DNA of 64,000 nucleotides from Methanolapillus africanus (GCF_032714475.1 NZ_JAWDKD010000018.1:62001-126000); one strand, 5' to 3'. Positions 17,457 to 26,510 are shown, numbered from the stretch's first letter. A program made the numbers and translations. The notes: generated from the sequence alone by a model not told the origin.

Positions 17457-17705
17457 ATGGTGATTTTTATGCGATTTTCCGATGAATTAATTAAAAGGGC
17501 CGGCATTTTCTTTATCATCGGTCTGTTGATCTTGGTCTTTTGCTTTATCTTAACCATGCGGCTCAGCGAAGACGTCGTTCAAAACGGCGCCCCCATCCAA
17601 ATCGGAAACATCACCTTTGGCGCAACGCCGGACATTGTCACCAATATTCTTGTTTTTATATTGGTTTTGATTGTCATGTACGTGTTTTTTTGGCGGAAAT
17701 ATTAA
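17457..17705 (+). CDS. Small two-helix membrane protein (TIGR00304/DUF131-like)
   Basis: This is about 78-82 residues. Start ATG 17469 (MRFSDELIKRAG) fits family members better than 17457. Two hydrophobic helices flank an APIQIGNITFGATPDI loop, and the C-terminus is FFWRKY. It precedes a second DUF131-type protein by 88 bp on the same strand. No function is known for the family; the pairing suggests a joint role. Confidence 0.65.
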   Translation: MVIFMRFSDELIKRAGIFFIIGLLILVFCFILTMRLSEDVVQNGAPIQIGNITFGATPDIVTNILVFILVLIVMYVFFWRKY

Positions 17706-17793
17706 AAAATATTTTTTAAAAAATCATTTTCATAAAAAATTATTTTCATAAAATTTTCTTCTTCATTCTCTTCATTCCAATTCTGAGGAAATC

Positions 17794-18204
17794 ATGGCGG
17801 TCGAAGTTCAATTTTTGTTTTGGCCAAGTGTCATCTTGTCCGTCGTCGGTTCAATCGTTTTAACAGCCGTTTTCTATTTTCTTTCAAAAAGAAATTCATC
17901 TCAGTCTTATGATGATTTTTATGATGGAAATAATGAATATAATGATCATGAACATAATGATCATGAATATGATGAATATCGCAAAAATGATCGATTTGAT
18001 TCGAATGATGGCGATTCATCGTCAGAAGATTTTGACTCTCAATCTCAAATCAAAACCGGCGGCGTCATTTTGATCGGACCGATCCCGATCGCATTCGGAA
18101 ACGGCGGGATCCGTTTTGATAAAAAGAATTTCAAATACGCGCTTTTATTTTTCTTGATTGCGGTTTTGGTTTATCTGATGATGGTTTGGATTATTTCAAA
18201 ATAA
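17794..18204 (+). CDS. TIGR00304/DUF131-family membrane protein
   Basis: This is 136 residues: an N-terminal helix, a strongly hydrophilic Asp/Asn/His/Tyr-rich linker (repeats of NDHE, about residues 47-80), the conserved block KTGGVILIGPIPIAFGNGG, and a C-terminal helix. The conserved block is characteristic of DUF131. The linker is encoded by near-repetitive AATGATCATGAA-like DNA and may have expanded by slippage. Function unknown. Confidence 0.75.
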   Translation: MAVEVQFLFWPSVILSVVGSIVLTAVFYFLSKRNSSQSYDDFYDGNNEYNDHEHNDHEYDEYRKNDRFDSNDGDSSSEDFDSQSQIKTGGVILIGPIPIAFGNGGIRFDKKNFKYALLFFLIAVLVYLMMVWIISK

Positions 18205-18219
18205 GCAGGCAGGAAGTTT

Positions 18220-18546
18220 TTACTTGACGTTTTCGTCCACCCAATTCTGAAACCCAACATTAGACTCGTCAATATTGATTTTCATTATAACGGGTGTCTC
18301 ATACGGATGCTTCTTTAAAACGTATGCTTCAACAGATTTCCATCTGTCGCCGCGGGTTTTAAAAATACAGCCGTATTCTTTTTCATCATACAGTTTGCCG
18401 CCGTATGTGTAAACCGCCGTGTGTTTCCGGATGTTCGCACAAACGATTTCCTTCTTTCGAATCAGTTTTTTCGTTATTTTTTTAGCGGACTTTTTGGTCG
18501 GAAATGTGGTGTAAATAAAAATGTAGTCTGAGTTTGTTTTTGTCAT
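18220..18546 (-). CDS. cutA: CutA1 divalent-cation tolerance protein
   Basis: This is about 108 residues from ATG 18546 (MTKTNSDYIFIYTTFP), which has ggaag upstream; the frame stays open to 18579. CutA trimers have a ferredoxin-like fold; the family motifs are YTTFPTKKSAKKI, ANI, YTYGGKLYDEKEYGCIFKT and HPYETPVIMKI. It is unusually rich in lysine. It lies after hypE on the same strand, but a motif copy in the 60-bp gap suggests separate transcription. Confidence 0.85.
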   Translation of the reverse strand: MTKTNSDYIFIYTTFPTKKSAKKITKKLIRKKEIVCANIRKHTAVYTYGGKLYDEKEYGCIFKTRGDRWKSVEAYVLKKHPYETPVIMKINIDESNVGFQNWVDENVK

Positions 18547-18583
18547 AAAACATTTCTTCCTTTTTGTCCGCTTCATCAAAAAT

Positions 18584-18601
18584 GATTGCTAACGCGCGCG
18601 T
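18584..18601 (-). repeat. GCGCGCGTTAY motif, copy 7
   Basis: Plus strand ATTGCTAACGCGCGCG, directly beyond the hypE stop codon and in hypE's direction. Confidence 0.7.
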
Positions 18602-18605
18602 CGCC

Positions 18606-19682
18606 TCAGCAAACGCGCGGAATCGGGTCTCCGGTCGGCACATCCACATACCGGGTGCTGCCCAAAGCCGACACCAATATCACTTTTCCGGGTTTTTCGT
18701 TGTCGACCTTGCCGATAATGGCCGCATCTTTGCCGTATGGGTGCTGCTTTAAGATTTTCAAAACCTGTTCCGCATAATCGGGATGAACGCCCATGACCAC
18801 TTTTCCTTCGTTGGCGATTTCTAGCGGATCGAGGCCGAGCATTTCGCAGGACGTTTGAACGGCTTCCCGAATCGGAATTTTTTCTTCTTCAATCTTGACG
18901 CCGACTTTGCTTTTTTGCGCCATTTCATTGAGGGAATCCGCAATGCCGCCGCGCGTCGGGTCTTTCATGGCTGAAATTGCCTTTTTGCCGTCTTTTGTCC
19001 GAACGGACAGCGCCGGTTCAACCATTTTCCAAACAGGGGCGACGTCGGACACCAAATCCGAATTAAATTCAAATCCTTCCCGTTTGGTCAAAAGCGCCAT
19101 GCCGTGATCGGCAATGTAGCCGCTGACAATAATGACGTCTCCCGGTGATAATCCGGAGTCCCGGACCGGCTCGTCGCAGATGCCGACGCCGGCAATATTA
19201 ATCATAATAGAATCCAATGCCGTTCCTTCAACGGTTTTCGTGTCGCCGGTGATAATCGGAACGCCGACTTCTTCCAAAACCGCATTCATGGAACAGACAA
19301 TTTTATCCAGTTCAGTGATGTCAAATCCTTCCGGAATAATCATACCGCAGCTGAGCGCCAACGGTTTGGCGCCCATGACGGATAAGTCATTGATGGCGCC
19401 GCAAACGGAAACCCGGCCGATGTCGCCGCCCGGGAAGAAAATCGGTTTGACAACATGGCTGTCGGTCGTCATGACGAGTTCGATTTTATCCGATTGAAAT
19501 CCGCCGCAGTCGTCTTTCCGAAGCGTGATGCTTGCGCCGTCATCCAAAGCATCCAGACCGACCGTTCCGGCACATGTCAACGTCAAGTTTTTCAAAATCG
19601 TGCTGCCGATGAGAGATTGCATTTGCTGGCCGCCGGCGCCGTGTTCCATTGATATTTTATTTTCTTTTGCCAAAATAATCAT
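18606..19682 (-). CDS. hypE: Hydrogenase maturation protein HypE
   Basis: HypE dehydrates a thiocarboxamide on its own C-terminal cysteine to make the cyanide ligand of [NiFe] hydrogenase. The PurM-like ATP-binding fold is seen in MEHGAGGQQMQSLI, DGASI, TTDSHVV and DPTRGGIADSLNEM, and the tail ends in the required PRVC. Length, 358 residues, is normal though the start may be internal (MEHGAGG after KISMEHG). It follows hypB by 30-40 bp, so the two are in one operon. Confidence 0.95.
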   Translation of the reverse strand: MIILAKENKISMEHGAGGQQMQSLIGSTILKNLTLTCAGTVGLDALDDGASITLRKDDCGGFQSDKIELVMTTDSHVVKPIFFPGGDIGRVSVCGAINDLSVMGAKPLALSCGMIIPEGFDITELDKIVCSMNAVLEEVGVPIITGDTKTVEGTALDSIMINIAGVGICDEPVRDSGLSPGDVIIVSGYIADHGMALLTKREGFEFNSDLVSDVAPVWKMVEPALSVRTKDGKKAISAMKDPTRGGIADSLNEMAQKSKVGVKIEEEKIPIREAVQTSCEMLGLDPLEIANEGKVVMGVHPDYAEQVLKILKQHPYGKDAAIIGKVDNEKPGKVILVSALGSTRYVDVPTGDPIPRVC

Positions 19683-19712
19683 CCTGCAATTATTGTTTTT
19701 ATTGATCGCGGA

Positions 19713-20402
19713 TTATTTTCCCTGCTTTTTGCTCAAAATGCCTTTCTCAATGACATCCACCCACTGTTCGACCGTTTTTGGATCTTTTTTAGACGTCAAC
19801 AGCACCGGAATTTTCGGATTCAAGAAATTGATGTCGCGGACCATGGTGGCCGGGTCTACGCCGACCGCTTCGGCAATGTCTATTTTATTGATGACGGCCA
19901 ATTCCGACGTTTTAAAAATAACAGGGTGTTTTAAAATGATGTCGTCGCCTTCACTGACGCTGACCACTACAATTTTCATGTCTTCGCCCAAATCAAAGTC
20001 GGTCGGACAAATGAGGTTGCCGACGTTTTCAATAAATAAAACATCGTAATCCTTTAAGTTGATTTCAGAAAGGGAATGTTCCACCAAATGCGCATCAAGG
20101 TGGCATTCTTTGCCGGTGTTGGCCGGAATGGTGGTGACGCCGAGACGGACAAAACGGGAAGCGTCCATGTCGGCAATCACGTCGCCGGCAATCACGGCGA
20201 TTTTGTACTTTCCTTTCAAGGCTTTGATCGCTTCTTCAATCAATGTTGTTTTTCCGGAACCGATCGCCCCCATAATATTGACGGAAAAAACGCCGGCTTC
20301 TTGGAGCTTTTTCTTGTTCTTGGCCGCCAATTCCTTATTTTCCTTAAAAACATCGTGCTGCATGTTCACAACATGAGATATATTGAGCATTTTCATCCAC
20401 AT
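19713..20402 (-). CDS. hypB: Hydrogenase/nickel maturation GTPase HypB
   Basis: HypB delivers nickel to [NiFe] hydrogenase. GTPase motifs are GAIGSGKTTLIEE, a DLGEDMK switch region and INKIDIAEAVG. The metal-binding Cys-His pair of the GTPase domain is present in GKECHLDAH. The N-terminal CxxCGC site and histidine-rich stretch of some bacterial homologs are absent, as in many archaea. ATG 20402 is favoured because AGGTGA sits 5 bp upstream; the GTG at 20411 is part of that site. Confidence 0.94.
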   Translation of the reverse strand: MWMKMLNISHVVNMQHDVFKENKELAAKNKKKLQEAGVFSVNIMGAIGSGKTTLIEEAIKALKGKYKIAVIAGDVIADMDASRFVRLGVTTIPANTGKECHLDAHLVEHSLSEINLKDYDVLFIENVGNLICPTDFDLGEDMKIVVVSVSEGDDIILKHPVIFKTSELAVINKIDIAEAVGVDPATMVRDINFLNPKIPVLLTSKKDPKTVEQWVDVIEKGILSKKQGK

Positions 20403-20411
20403 TTTTGTCAC

Positions 20412-20743
20412 CTGTAGAGCTTCTGATAATCTATTTTATAGTTTAAATATTTTGAAATCGTTATTTGGAAATAATTAATATAAAGTTGATTTTTAAGATA
20501 TATGTTTTAAAAAATTTATAAGATTCAAATTTGTTGATGTTTGCAACGTATAGATTTTTTAAAAACAATTGTTGAAAATAAATATATGTTCTTAAAAAAC
20601 CATTTTTAGAAAACATTTTGAAATATTCTTAAAATGCTTTAAAATATTTTTGAAACACGTTCTGTAATATTTTAAAACATGCATTTTAAAAAATACATTT
20701 TGTTTCAAAATATTTCCTTGAATTTGGCCTGACCGGACATTCT
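20412..20743. other. AT-rich gap between hypA and hypB
   Basis: 332 bp with no gene. It has many partial repeats of AAAATATTTTGAAA and TTTTAAAA, including an inverted pair near 20622-20716. It could hold a separate promoter for hypB; nothing firmer is visible. Confidence 0.4.
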
Positions 20744-21115
20744 TCAGTCAATATCGATGGAATCCACAACTAAATCCCGGCCGCCAATGATTTCTGCGTC
20801 TTTGCCGCAATTCGGGCATTTGAGGGAAATCAAATAATCTAAGATATCGCTCTCGTTTTTGTCGAGTTCGGCCGGTTGGCCTGAAAAGCCGCACGTGCAT
20901 TTTAAATCTGGTGCGATCGGCACAAAAACATAAGCCGCTTTTTCAGCGATTGTTCCTTCTGCAATTGATTGCAGACAAAATTCCAATTGGATTGGATTGA
21001 CGTGCGCCAATTTTCCGACTTTGACGACAATTTTATTGACGACAACGGCATCGTTGTCGTTTGCAACGGTGAGAACACTTTCCATCAAGTCCATTGCCAG
21101 TGAATATTCATGCAT
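20744..21115 (-). CDS. hypA: Hydrogenase nickel chaperone HypA
   Basis: This is a 123-residue nickel and zinc protein that works with HypB. The N-terminal MHEYS supplies the nickel-binding His2. The zinc site is formed by a CTCGFSG segment and a CPNCGKD segment. Both are normal in spacing, with an insertion of acidic residues between them. It starts 70 bp after hypD. ATG 21115 is preceded by ggag. Confidence 0.93.
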   Translation of the reverse strand: MHEYSLAMDLMESVLTVANDNDAVVVNKIVVKVGKLAHVNPIQLEFCLQSIAEGTIAEKAAYVFVPIAPDLKCTCGFSGQPAELDKNESDILDYLISLKCPNCGKDAEIIGGRDLVVDSIDID

Positions 21116-21184
21116 AAAATTAATCTCCGTCTGTTGATTCTGCTCTGTCCGTTTCAGATTTCGATCGGTTGTGACTGTTCAGGT

Positions 21185-22288
21185 TCAGTCCCGGCAATAT
21201 TTGTACCAGCTGTGGCACATGCCTTCGTCGCTGACCATACACGGTCCGACCGGCGTTGTCGGCGTGCATTTTTTGCCGAACATCGGACAATTGGACGGGT
21301 TGGCTTTTCCGGTCAGAATCGTTGCGCAGATGCAGTGCTTCTTTTTCTTTTGCCGGACTTCTGCCAGGCGGCTGATTTCGTCTTTGTAAAGGTCAAAAAA
21401 TTGAACGGCGGCGTTGTGGTTCGCATATTTTTCTTTCAGAACAAAACCGGAATTCGGGATAATTCCCAGGCCGCGCCATTCGGAATCGGAGACGTCGAAA
21501 ACATCGTCCATCATCTTGAGCGCGATTTTGTTGCCTTCGGGCTTCACGGCGCGCGGATAGGCGTTTTCAATTTTCGCTTCTCCGGCCTTCATCTGCTTTT
21601 CAAGAAGCGCAATCGCCAGCAGAATGTCATAAGATTCAAAACCGGCGACAACGACCGGATAACCGAGTTTTTCAAAATTGGTAAACGGTTCGGTTCCGGT
21701 GATCACGGCAACGTGTCCCGGCGCAATGAATGCGTCGACGTTGATGTCCTGGATGAGCAGATCAATTGCCGGCGGCGTTAATTTGAGGGATGTAAAAATG
21801 TAAAAGTTGGACGGCAGGCCGCGCAAAACGGCGGCGGCGGTGGTTGGAATAGTGGTTTCAAAGCCGATGGCCAAAAACACGATTTTTTTGTCCGGATTGT
21901 CGGCGGCGATTTTAATGGCGTCGTCGATGGAATAAACCATGCGGACGTCGGCGCCTTCGGCGCGCGCGTCAAACAAACTTTCCTCAGTTCCCGGAACGCG
22001 GAGCATATCTCCGAAAGTGACAACTGTCAGCCCTTTTTTCGCGAGAATGATTGCCGTATCGATATCGTTGTCCGGCGTCACGCAAACGGGACAGCCGGGT
22101 CCGCTGAGCACTTCGATTTCCGGCGGCAAAAGGCTTCGGATTCCGAATTTGGCGATGGTGCGCTCATGAGTGCCGCAGATGTGCATAATTCGAGCCGGCA
22201 TCGGGTTTTTAGAAATATTGTCAATCAGTTTTTTTTGGATTTCAATCGGATTTTCCAAAAAAGGATCGGTTTTTGAAATAAAATCCAC
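21185..22288 (-). CDS. hypD: Hydrogenase maturation protein HypD
   Basis: This is a 367-residue [4Fe-4S] scaffold for assembly of Fe(CN)2CO with HypC. Conserved blocks: CGTHERTIAKFG, GPGCPVCVTP, FGDMLRVPG and FLAIGFETTIPTTA, plus the C-terminal cysteine array (HCICATILTG, NCPMFGKKC, PCMVSDEGMCH). It starts at GTG 22288, overlapping a GAGGTGG ribosome-binding sequence. A 16-bp palindrome lies 23 bp upstream, between hypC and hypD. Confidence 0.95.
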   Translation of the reverse strand: MDFISKTDPFLENPIEIQKKLIDNISKNPMPARIMHICGTHERTIAKFGIRSLLPPEIEVLSGPGCPVCVTPDNDIDTAIILAKKGLTVVTFGDMLRVPGTEESLFDARAEGADVRMVYSIDDAIKIAADNPDKKIVFLAIGFETTIPTTAAAVLRGLPSNFYIFTSLKLTPPAIDLLIQDINVDAFIAPGHVAVITGTEPFTNFEKLGYPVVVAGFESYDILLAIALLEKQMKAGEAKIENAYPRAVKPEGNKIALKMMDDVFDVSDSEWRGLGIIPNSGFVLKEKYANHNAAVQFFDLYKDEISRLAEVRQKKKKHCICATILTGKANPSNCPMFGKKCTPTTPVGPCMVSDEGMCHSWYKYCRD

Positions 22289-22310
22289 CTCAGTCGTTAT
22301 GTTGTAATTT

Positions 22311-22326
22311 TGTTACGATCGTAACA
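22311..22326. promoter_or_regulatory. 16-bp palindrome between hypC and hypD
   Basis: TGTTACGATCGTAACA is a perfect palindrome in the 87-bp gap, 23 bp before the hypD start. It could be an operator; it is too short and lacks a T-tract for a terminator. Confidence 0.4.
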
Positions 22327-22375
22327 TGTTGTTATTTGTCGTGGTTTGATCGCGATTCGTTGCCATTTATAAGGA

Positions 22376-22618
22376 TTATAAAGATTCGTCCTGGGCGGCC
22401 AGAATCAAGTCAAATGATTCCAGAGTGAGCCGGGCTTCCTCTTCCGTAATCACGGAAATCGCGTAGCCGACGTGAACCAAAACGTGGTCACCGACATTGA
22501 CTTCGGACGCGCCGCCGAGCAAGTCCAAACTGACTTCTCGAAAAACGCCGCCAAAATCAACTTCGGCCCGGCTTTCGCCGGTAATCTTTGAAATTTTTCC
22601 GGGTATTGCAATACACAT
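22376..22618 (-). CDS. hypC: Hydrogenase assembly chaperone HypC
   Basis: This is an 80-residue chaperone that carries the Fe(CN)2CO unit with HypD. The essential N-terminal cysteine is present (MCIAIPGK), as are DFGGVFREVSLDLL and VGDHVLVHVGYAISVITEEEA. It is the first gene of the hypC-D-A-B-E series on the minus strand. A TATA-like sequence (TATGATATAAA on the minus strand) lies near 22720-22730. Confidence 0.95.
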   Translation of the reverse strand: MCIAIPGKISKITGESRAEVDFGGVFREVSLDLLGGASEVNVGDHVLVHVGYAISVITEEEARLTLESFDLILAAQDESL

Positions 22619-22719
22619 AATGTTCCCTCTCTTTGTTTTTAGATGAATTTAATCAATTGTTGATAAAATTAATGTCAAATAAATATAAGAAATGTAAAAT
22701 TGACCTTTATTTCAAGGTT

Positions 22720-22730
22720 TTTATATCATA
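22720..22730 (-). promoter_or_regulatory. TATA-like box before hypC
   Basis: Minus strand TATGATATAAA, about 100 bp before the hypC start; a candidate hyp operon promoter. Confidence 0.35.
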
Positions 22731-22901
22731 TTTTTTCATTATCTTTCACGAACTAAAAATTTACTTTTATTTAAATTGATTGGGTTGTTTTTCAAAAAAA
22801 TGTCTGAGAATTGTCATTTTTAGAATAAATTGTTGGAATAAATTATGAAAGAATTATTGGACTAAATTATGGAACGAATTGCGGACCAAAATTAGGTCAG
22901 A

Positions 22902-23282
22902 TTATTGTTTCGGAACGAATTCCAAAGAAACAGAGTTCACACAGTGCCGCACATCTTTTTCCGTCAGCCGTTCGCCTTCAAAAACGTGTCCTAAATGTGC
23001 CCCGCAGTTGTTGCATACGATTTCTATCCGGTATCCGTCCGGATCCGGAATCCGCTTCACCGCGCCCGGAATTTCATCATCAAAACTCGGCCATCCGCAT
23101 CCGGATTCAAATTTGTCTTCCGATTTGTACAATTCGGCGCCGCACCGTTTACAAATATACGTCCCCGGCATCTTGTTGTTCAGATATTTTCCGGTAAACG
23201 GCATTTCAGTTCCTTTATAGATGATGACGCGCTCTTCTTCCGGCGTGAGTTTTTTGAGTTGAGTTTGTTTGTTTTCAGTCAT
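22902..23282 (-). CDS. msrB: Peptide-methionine (R)-S-oxide reductase
   Basis: MsrB repairs oxidised methionine. The 126-residue protein has both zinc CxxC pairs (CKRCGAELY, CNNCGAHLGHVF), GCGWPSFDDEI and the catalytic Cys in RHCVNSVSLEF. There is no signal peptide, so it is cytoplasmic. The start lacks a ribosome-binding site, so a leaderless or short-leader transcript is possible. Confidence 0.94.
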   Translation of the reverse strand: MTENKQTQLKKLTPEEERVIIYKGTEMPFTGKYLNNKMPGTYICKRCGAELYKSEDKFESGCGWPSFDDEIPGAVKRIPDPDGYRIEIVCNNCGAHLGHVFEGERLTEKDVRHCVNSVSLEFVPKQ

Positions 23283-23411
23283 GGGTGAAATTATATTTTT
23301 TGTTCTATATTAATTTGTGTTTTTTAATTTGTGCTTTTCTTTCCGAAACTTCTTGCTGTTTTGTGTGGTAACTGTGTGTGGTAACTGTTTGCAGTATCAG
23401 TTCCCAATGTT

Positions 23412-23840
23412 AGTCCGCAAGTTCAGAACGCCGAGCGCCGAAGGCGTGAGGTGGACTGAACTTGGCGGATTGCTCTGAAAGTGAGATGCAGTGACAAATG
23501 AGTTGGTACATACTTTTACATTTAGTTAGCACCTGTTTGCTGTACAGATTGCACCTATTGTTAACTATTTCTGAGTTGTACCTTACTGTTTACAGAACTG
23601 AGTTGCACCTACTGTTTGCAGTTCTGATTATATCTGCTGAGTGGTATCCGTAAAATACAAACGCTATCGCGTTTGATTTTACGGGATGGTTTGCTTGACG
23701 TCACTAACTTGCCGGATACACTTGCGACCGAAGGGAGCCGTTCGCGTAGCGAACTTTTAGAAACAGACTCCCACCGCCCTTGAAAAATTCTGAGCGAAGC
23801 GAGAAATTTTTCGGTTGATGTTACGGGATGGTTTGCATGA
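23412..23840. repeat. Palindromic modular element, locus D
   Basis: Type 2 hairpin (about 23413-23471, core GCGCCGAAGGCG); four TTGCACC/TTGTACC units (23520-23640); a type 1 right end with stem TAAAATACAAACGC-TATC-GCGTTTGATTTTA finishing in GGATGGTTTGCTTGA (23698); then a type 3 module ending in ACGGGATGGTTTGCATGA. The same order as locus C, and the first part matches locus J almost base for base. Confidence 0.82.
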
Positions 23841-23888
23841 TATCGTTGAAAAACGCCTGCCGATTTTTAAAATTCGAACAAAATGTGT

Positions 23889-23905
23889 CGCCATAACGCG
23901 CGCGC
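23889..23905 (-). repeat. GCGCGCGTTAY motif, copy 8
   Basis: Plus strand CGCCATAACGCGCGCGC, preceded by AAATGTGT. It is identical to copy 5 over 17 bp, and lies at the 3' side of the minus-strand DUF3467-like gene. Confidence 0.82.
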
Positions 23906-23978
23906 ATGCAGGCGCTCAAAAAATGAAAAAAGAAATGAAAGAAAAAAATGAAAAAAGAAAAAAAGAAGGACGAAATGA

Positions 23979-24362
23979 TTAAGCATACCCTTCTAAAATC
24001 TTGCTTTTCGGCTGGTCGCCCTCTTCCGGTTTTTGGTTTTTAAAGATCGGGCCGAACTTGCGTTCGTAATCCTTCACGTTTTGGTCCAGCCAGCGGGACA
24101 ATTCCATTGCTGCAATCGGGGACAAGATGATTTCCGTGCCGATTTTCCGGTGAATCTTGCGAATGCCGCTGCCTTGCGCCAATTCCGGTTCGTCGTTGTA
24201 GAAGCTGATCCGGAAGTCGTAAATGTTGTTGACGCCGATTGCGCCGATCGCGTAAAACTGTTTACAGTCTTCTTCTTTGGATAATTCGAGAACGACTTCG
24301 ATTTTCTGCGGTTCGTTCTTTTTTGGGGTTGGGATTTGTTCGTTGTTTTCCATATTTGTCAA
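23979..24362 (-). CDS. DUF3467-like small protein
   Basis: This is about 124-127 residues. The central part (FRISFYNDEPE, GTEIILSPIAAMELSRWLDQ, VKDYERKFGPI) matches the pattern of DUF3467 proteins. The N-terminus is Lys/Pro/Glu-rich and likely disordered. Start ATG 24353 or 24362. It stands alone, with elements D and copy 8 beyond its 3' end. Function unknown. Confidence 0.7.
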   Translation of the reverse strand: MTNMENNEQIPTPKKNEPQKIEVVLELSKEEDCKQFYAIGAIGVNNIYDFRISFYNDEPELAQGSGIRKIHRKIGTEIILSPIAAMELSRWLDQNVKDYERKFGPIFKNQKPEEGDQPKSKILEGYA

Positions 24363-24542
24363 TCCTGATTTTTGATCTGATTTTTGATCTGACTTTGATT
24401 GAATTTGTTCTCTATGGATGATTGAAATCTATTTAATATGATTTATATTTCATTTTGAAAATAAAATGGTTCAAAAATAAAAAACAAAAAAGAGAACGTT
24501 TGAAAGGAGGCTTTTTATACCCGCACCATGTAAAAAAGGCGC

Positions 24543-26462
24543 ATGACAAAACAAACTATCGGATCTCAATCCGTTTTATCCTCAAAGTTCAAAGCCGAAA
24601 ATGCGGGCGGTCAAAAAAAGCCGAAAAGCGGCGGCTATAATGCCAAAGAAAGCAGCGATCATTTGGATACAAATCAAAAAACCGGCAACAACAGAAATAA
24701 TAACAATAGAAATAACAATAATCAAAATAATAATCGAAATGATAACAACAAAGGCAATAACCGTGTTTTTTATGAAAATGATTCTATTTACTGGTGCACG
24801 CACTGCAATTTGCCGCTCATCGGCGACAGATGCGGCATCTGCCAAAAACTCGGGCGCGAAATCAAATTGTCGCAGCCGGCCGACGTCCGGTTTGCGCAAG
24901 GCTACGACGTCGAATTGGTTGAAAAACACATGCTTCGGCTCTTTTCATGCAATCCGTTGGAAGGCCGCGTCTTTTTGTTGAACAAAATCCCGGGCGACGA
25001 CCAAACGCTTGAAATTATCGCCGACGGGCTCCTTATCGGCGTTCTCCGGTTCGATTTGAAAAAGCTGGATTTCGTTTTCGAACTCGCTCCCGACGGCGCC
25101 CGGCTCTTCTTTGCCGAGCCGTACATTTTTGCGGCGGCGGGCCGAATCGTTGACATTCAAAAGGCGAAATCGCACCTCAATGGAAAAAACATCTCCATCG
25201 ATATGATTGAAAAGTTCCCGGCCGGCATTTCCGCCGGCGAAACCGTTCTTCTCCGAAGCGGAAATTTGATCGGTTACGGCGTTTCACACGTTGCCGGCAG
25301 CGACGTTTTCCGGCTCCAAAAAGATGGCGGCGAGGCGAAGTCGACGCTCAGCAACGCCGAACTCAAAGAACGGCAAATCCTGAAAGTCAAAAATATCGGC
25401 GCCGATTCTCCGCTCGTTCTGTCGTCCAAAAAGCCCGGCATGGATGAAATTGTCGCGGCGAACAAGGAATATGTCAAAAGTCTCGGAAAAAACGCTCTCA
25501 ACACGATTAAAGGCGTTTGCAACGCATGTGAGCAAAAAGGAAAGCCGGTTTATGTTTCCTTCAGCGGCGGCAAAGACAGCCTTGTCGTTTTGGATTTGGC
25601 GACCCAGGCGCTTCAAAACAAAAGCAAGCCAACTCCTTTCACAGCTGTTTTCTTCAACACCGGCATTGATTATCCGGAAACAATTGAATTTGCCAGAAAC
25701 TTCTGCGCCGAGCGCAGCATTCCGTTCAAAGAGTTTGACGCCGGCGACGATTTTTGGAAGACCCTCAAAAAGCTGGACCACCCCACCAAAGATTCCCGCT
25801 GGTGCTGCAAAGTCTGCAAGCTCAATTCCGGCAACAAACTCGGCGGCGGTCAAGACCATATTTCCCTGGACGGCAAGCGCAAACATGAATCGTTCATGCG
25901 CGCCAGAATTCCGGCGATGGATACCAATCCGAACGTTGAAGGCCAGCTGAACGTTTTCCCGATCCGGGACTGGCGCGCAATTGAAGTTTGGCTTTACATC
26001 AACTGGAGAAAACTGCCATACAACCCGCTGTATGACAACGGTTTGGAAAGAATCGGCTGCTGGATGTGCCCTGCGGCGTTCCAAGCGGAATACGCTCGAA
26101 TGTCGGAAATTCATCCGGAACTGGCCAGCGTTTGGGAAGATTACTTAGCCGGCTGGGCCGCTAAAAACGGCGTTTCCAAAGAGTATACTGATCACGGTTT
26201 TTGGCGCTGGGAACAGCTGCCGCCGAAAATGATTAAATTGTCGGAAGAACTCGGTATTGAGTTGATTGAATCGGATATAGCCGAGCCGGAAGAAATCGAG
26301 TCGAAAAAAGATGGGCGCGGTGAATATACGAGAGCGGCGCCGGATCGGAAAAAACCCCAACAACCGACCAAGAAAGGAAATTCATCCAAAAAACCGAGGA
26401 CGGTTGTTAACTCAAAAGGAAAAAACTCACCGGTGAACCGCGGAAGAAAAAGCGGCAGATAA
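24543..26462 (+). CDS. PAPS-reductase-family protein with zinc ribbon and PUA-like domain
   Basis: This is a 639-residue protein. After an Asn-rich low-complexity N-terminus (residues about 45-75) comes a zinc ribbon (CTHCNLPLIGDRCGIC), a PUA-like middle domain, and an adenylylsulfate-reductase-type PP-loop domain (VSFSGGKDSLVVLDL, FFNTGIDYPETIEF). Further cysteines, CCKVCKLN and CWMCPA, suggest an Fe-S site. The C-terminal tail is very basic. Methanogens have such multi-domain CysH homologs with unclear substrates; tRNA or sulfur metabolism is possible through the PUA domain. The strong GGAGG at 24505 is too distant to serve ATG 24543. Confidence 0.85.
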   Translation: MTKQTIGSQSVLSSKFKAENAGGQKKPKSGGYNAKESSDHLDTNQKTGNNRNNNNRNNNNQNNNRNDNNKGNNRVFYENDSIYWCTHCNLPLIGDRCGICQKLGREIKLSQPADVRFAQGYDVELVEKHMLRLFSCNPLEGRVFLLNKIPGDDQTLEIIADGLLIGVLRFDLKKLDFVFELAPDGARLFFAEPYIFAAAGRIVDIQKAKSHLNGKNISIDMIEKFPAGISAGETVLLRSGNLIGYGVSHVAGSDVFRLQKDGGEAKSTLSNAELKERQILKVKNIGADSPLVLSSKKPGMDEIVAANKEYVKSLGKNALNTIKGVCNACEQKGKPVYVSFSGGKDSLVVLDLATQALQNKSKPTPFTAVFFNTGIDYPETIEFARNFCAERSIPFKEFDAGDDFWKTLKKLDHPTKDSRWCCKVCKLNSGNKLGGGQDHISLDGKRKHESFMRARIPAMDTNPNVEGQLNVFPIRDWRAIEVWLYINWRKLPYNPLYDNGLERIGCWMCPAAFQAEYARMSEIHPELASVWEDYLAGWAAKNGVSKEYTDHGFWRWEQLPPKMIKLSEELGIELIESDIAEPEEIESKKDGRGEYTRAAPDRKKPQQPTKKGNSSKKPRTVVNSKGKNSPVNRGRKSGR

Positions 26463-26510
26463 CCGTTTTCGATTTGTTTAAAATAGATTGATTTGTTTCA
26501 ATTAAATTAT

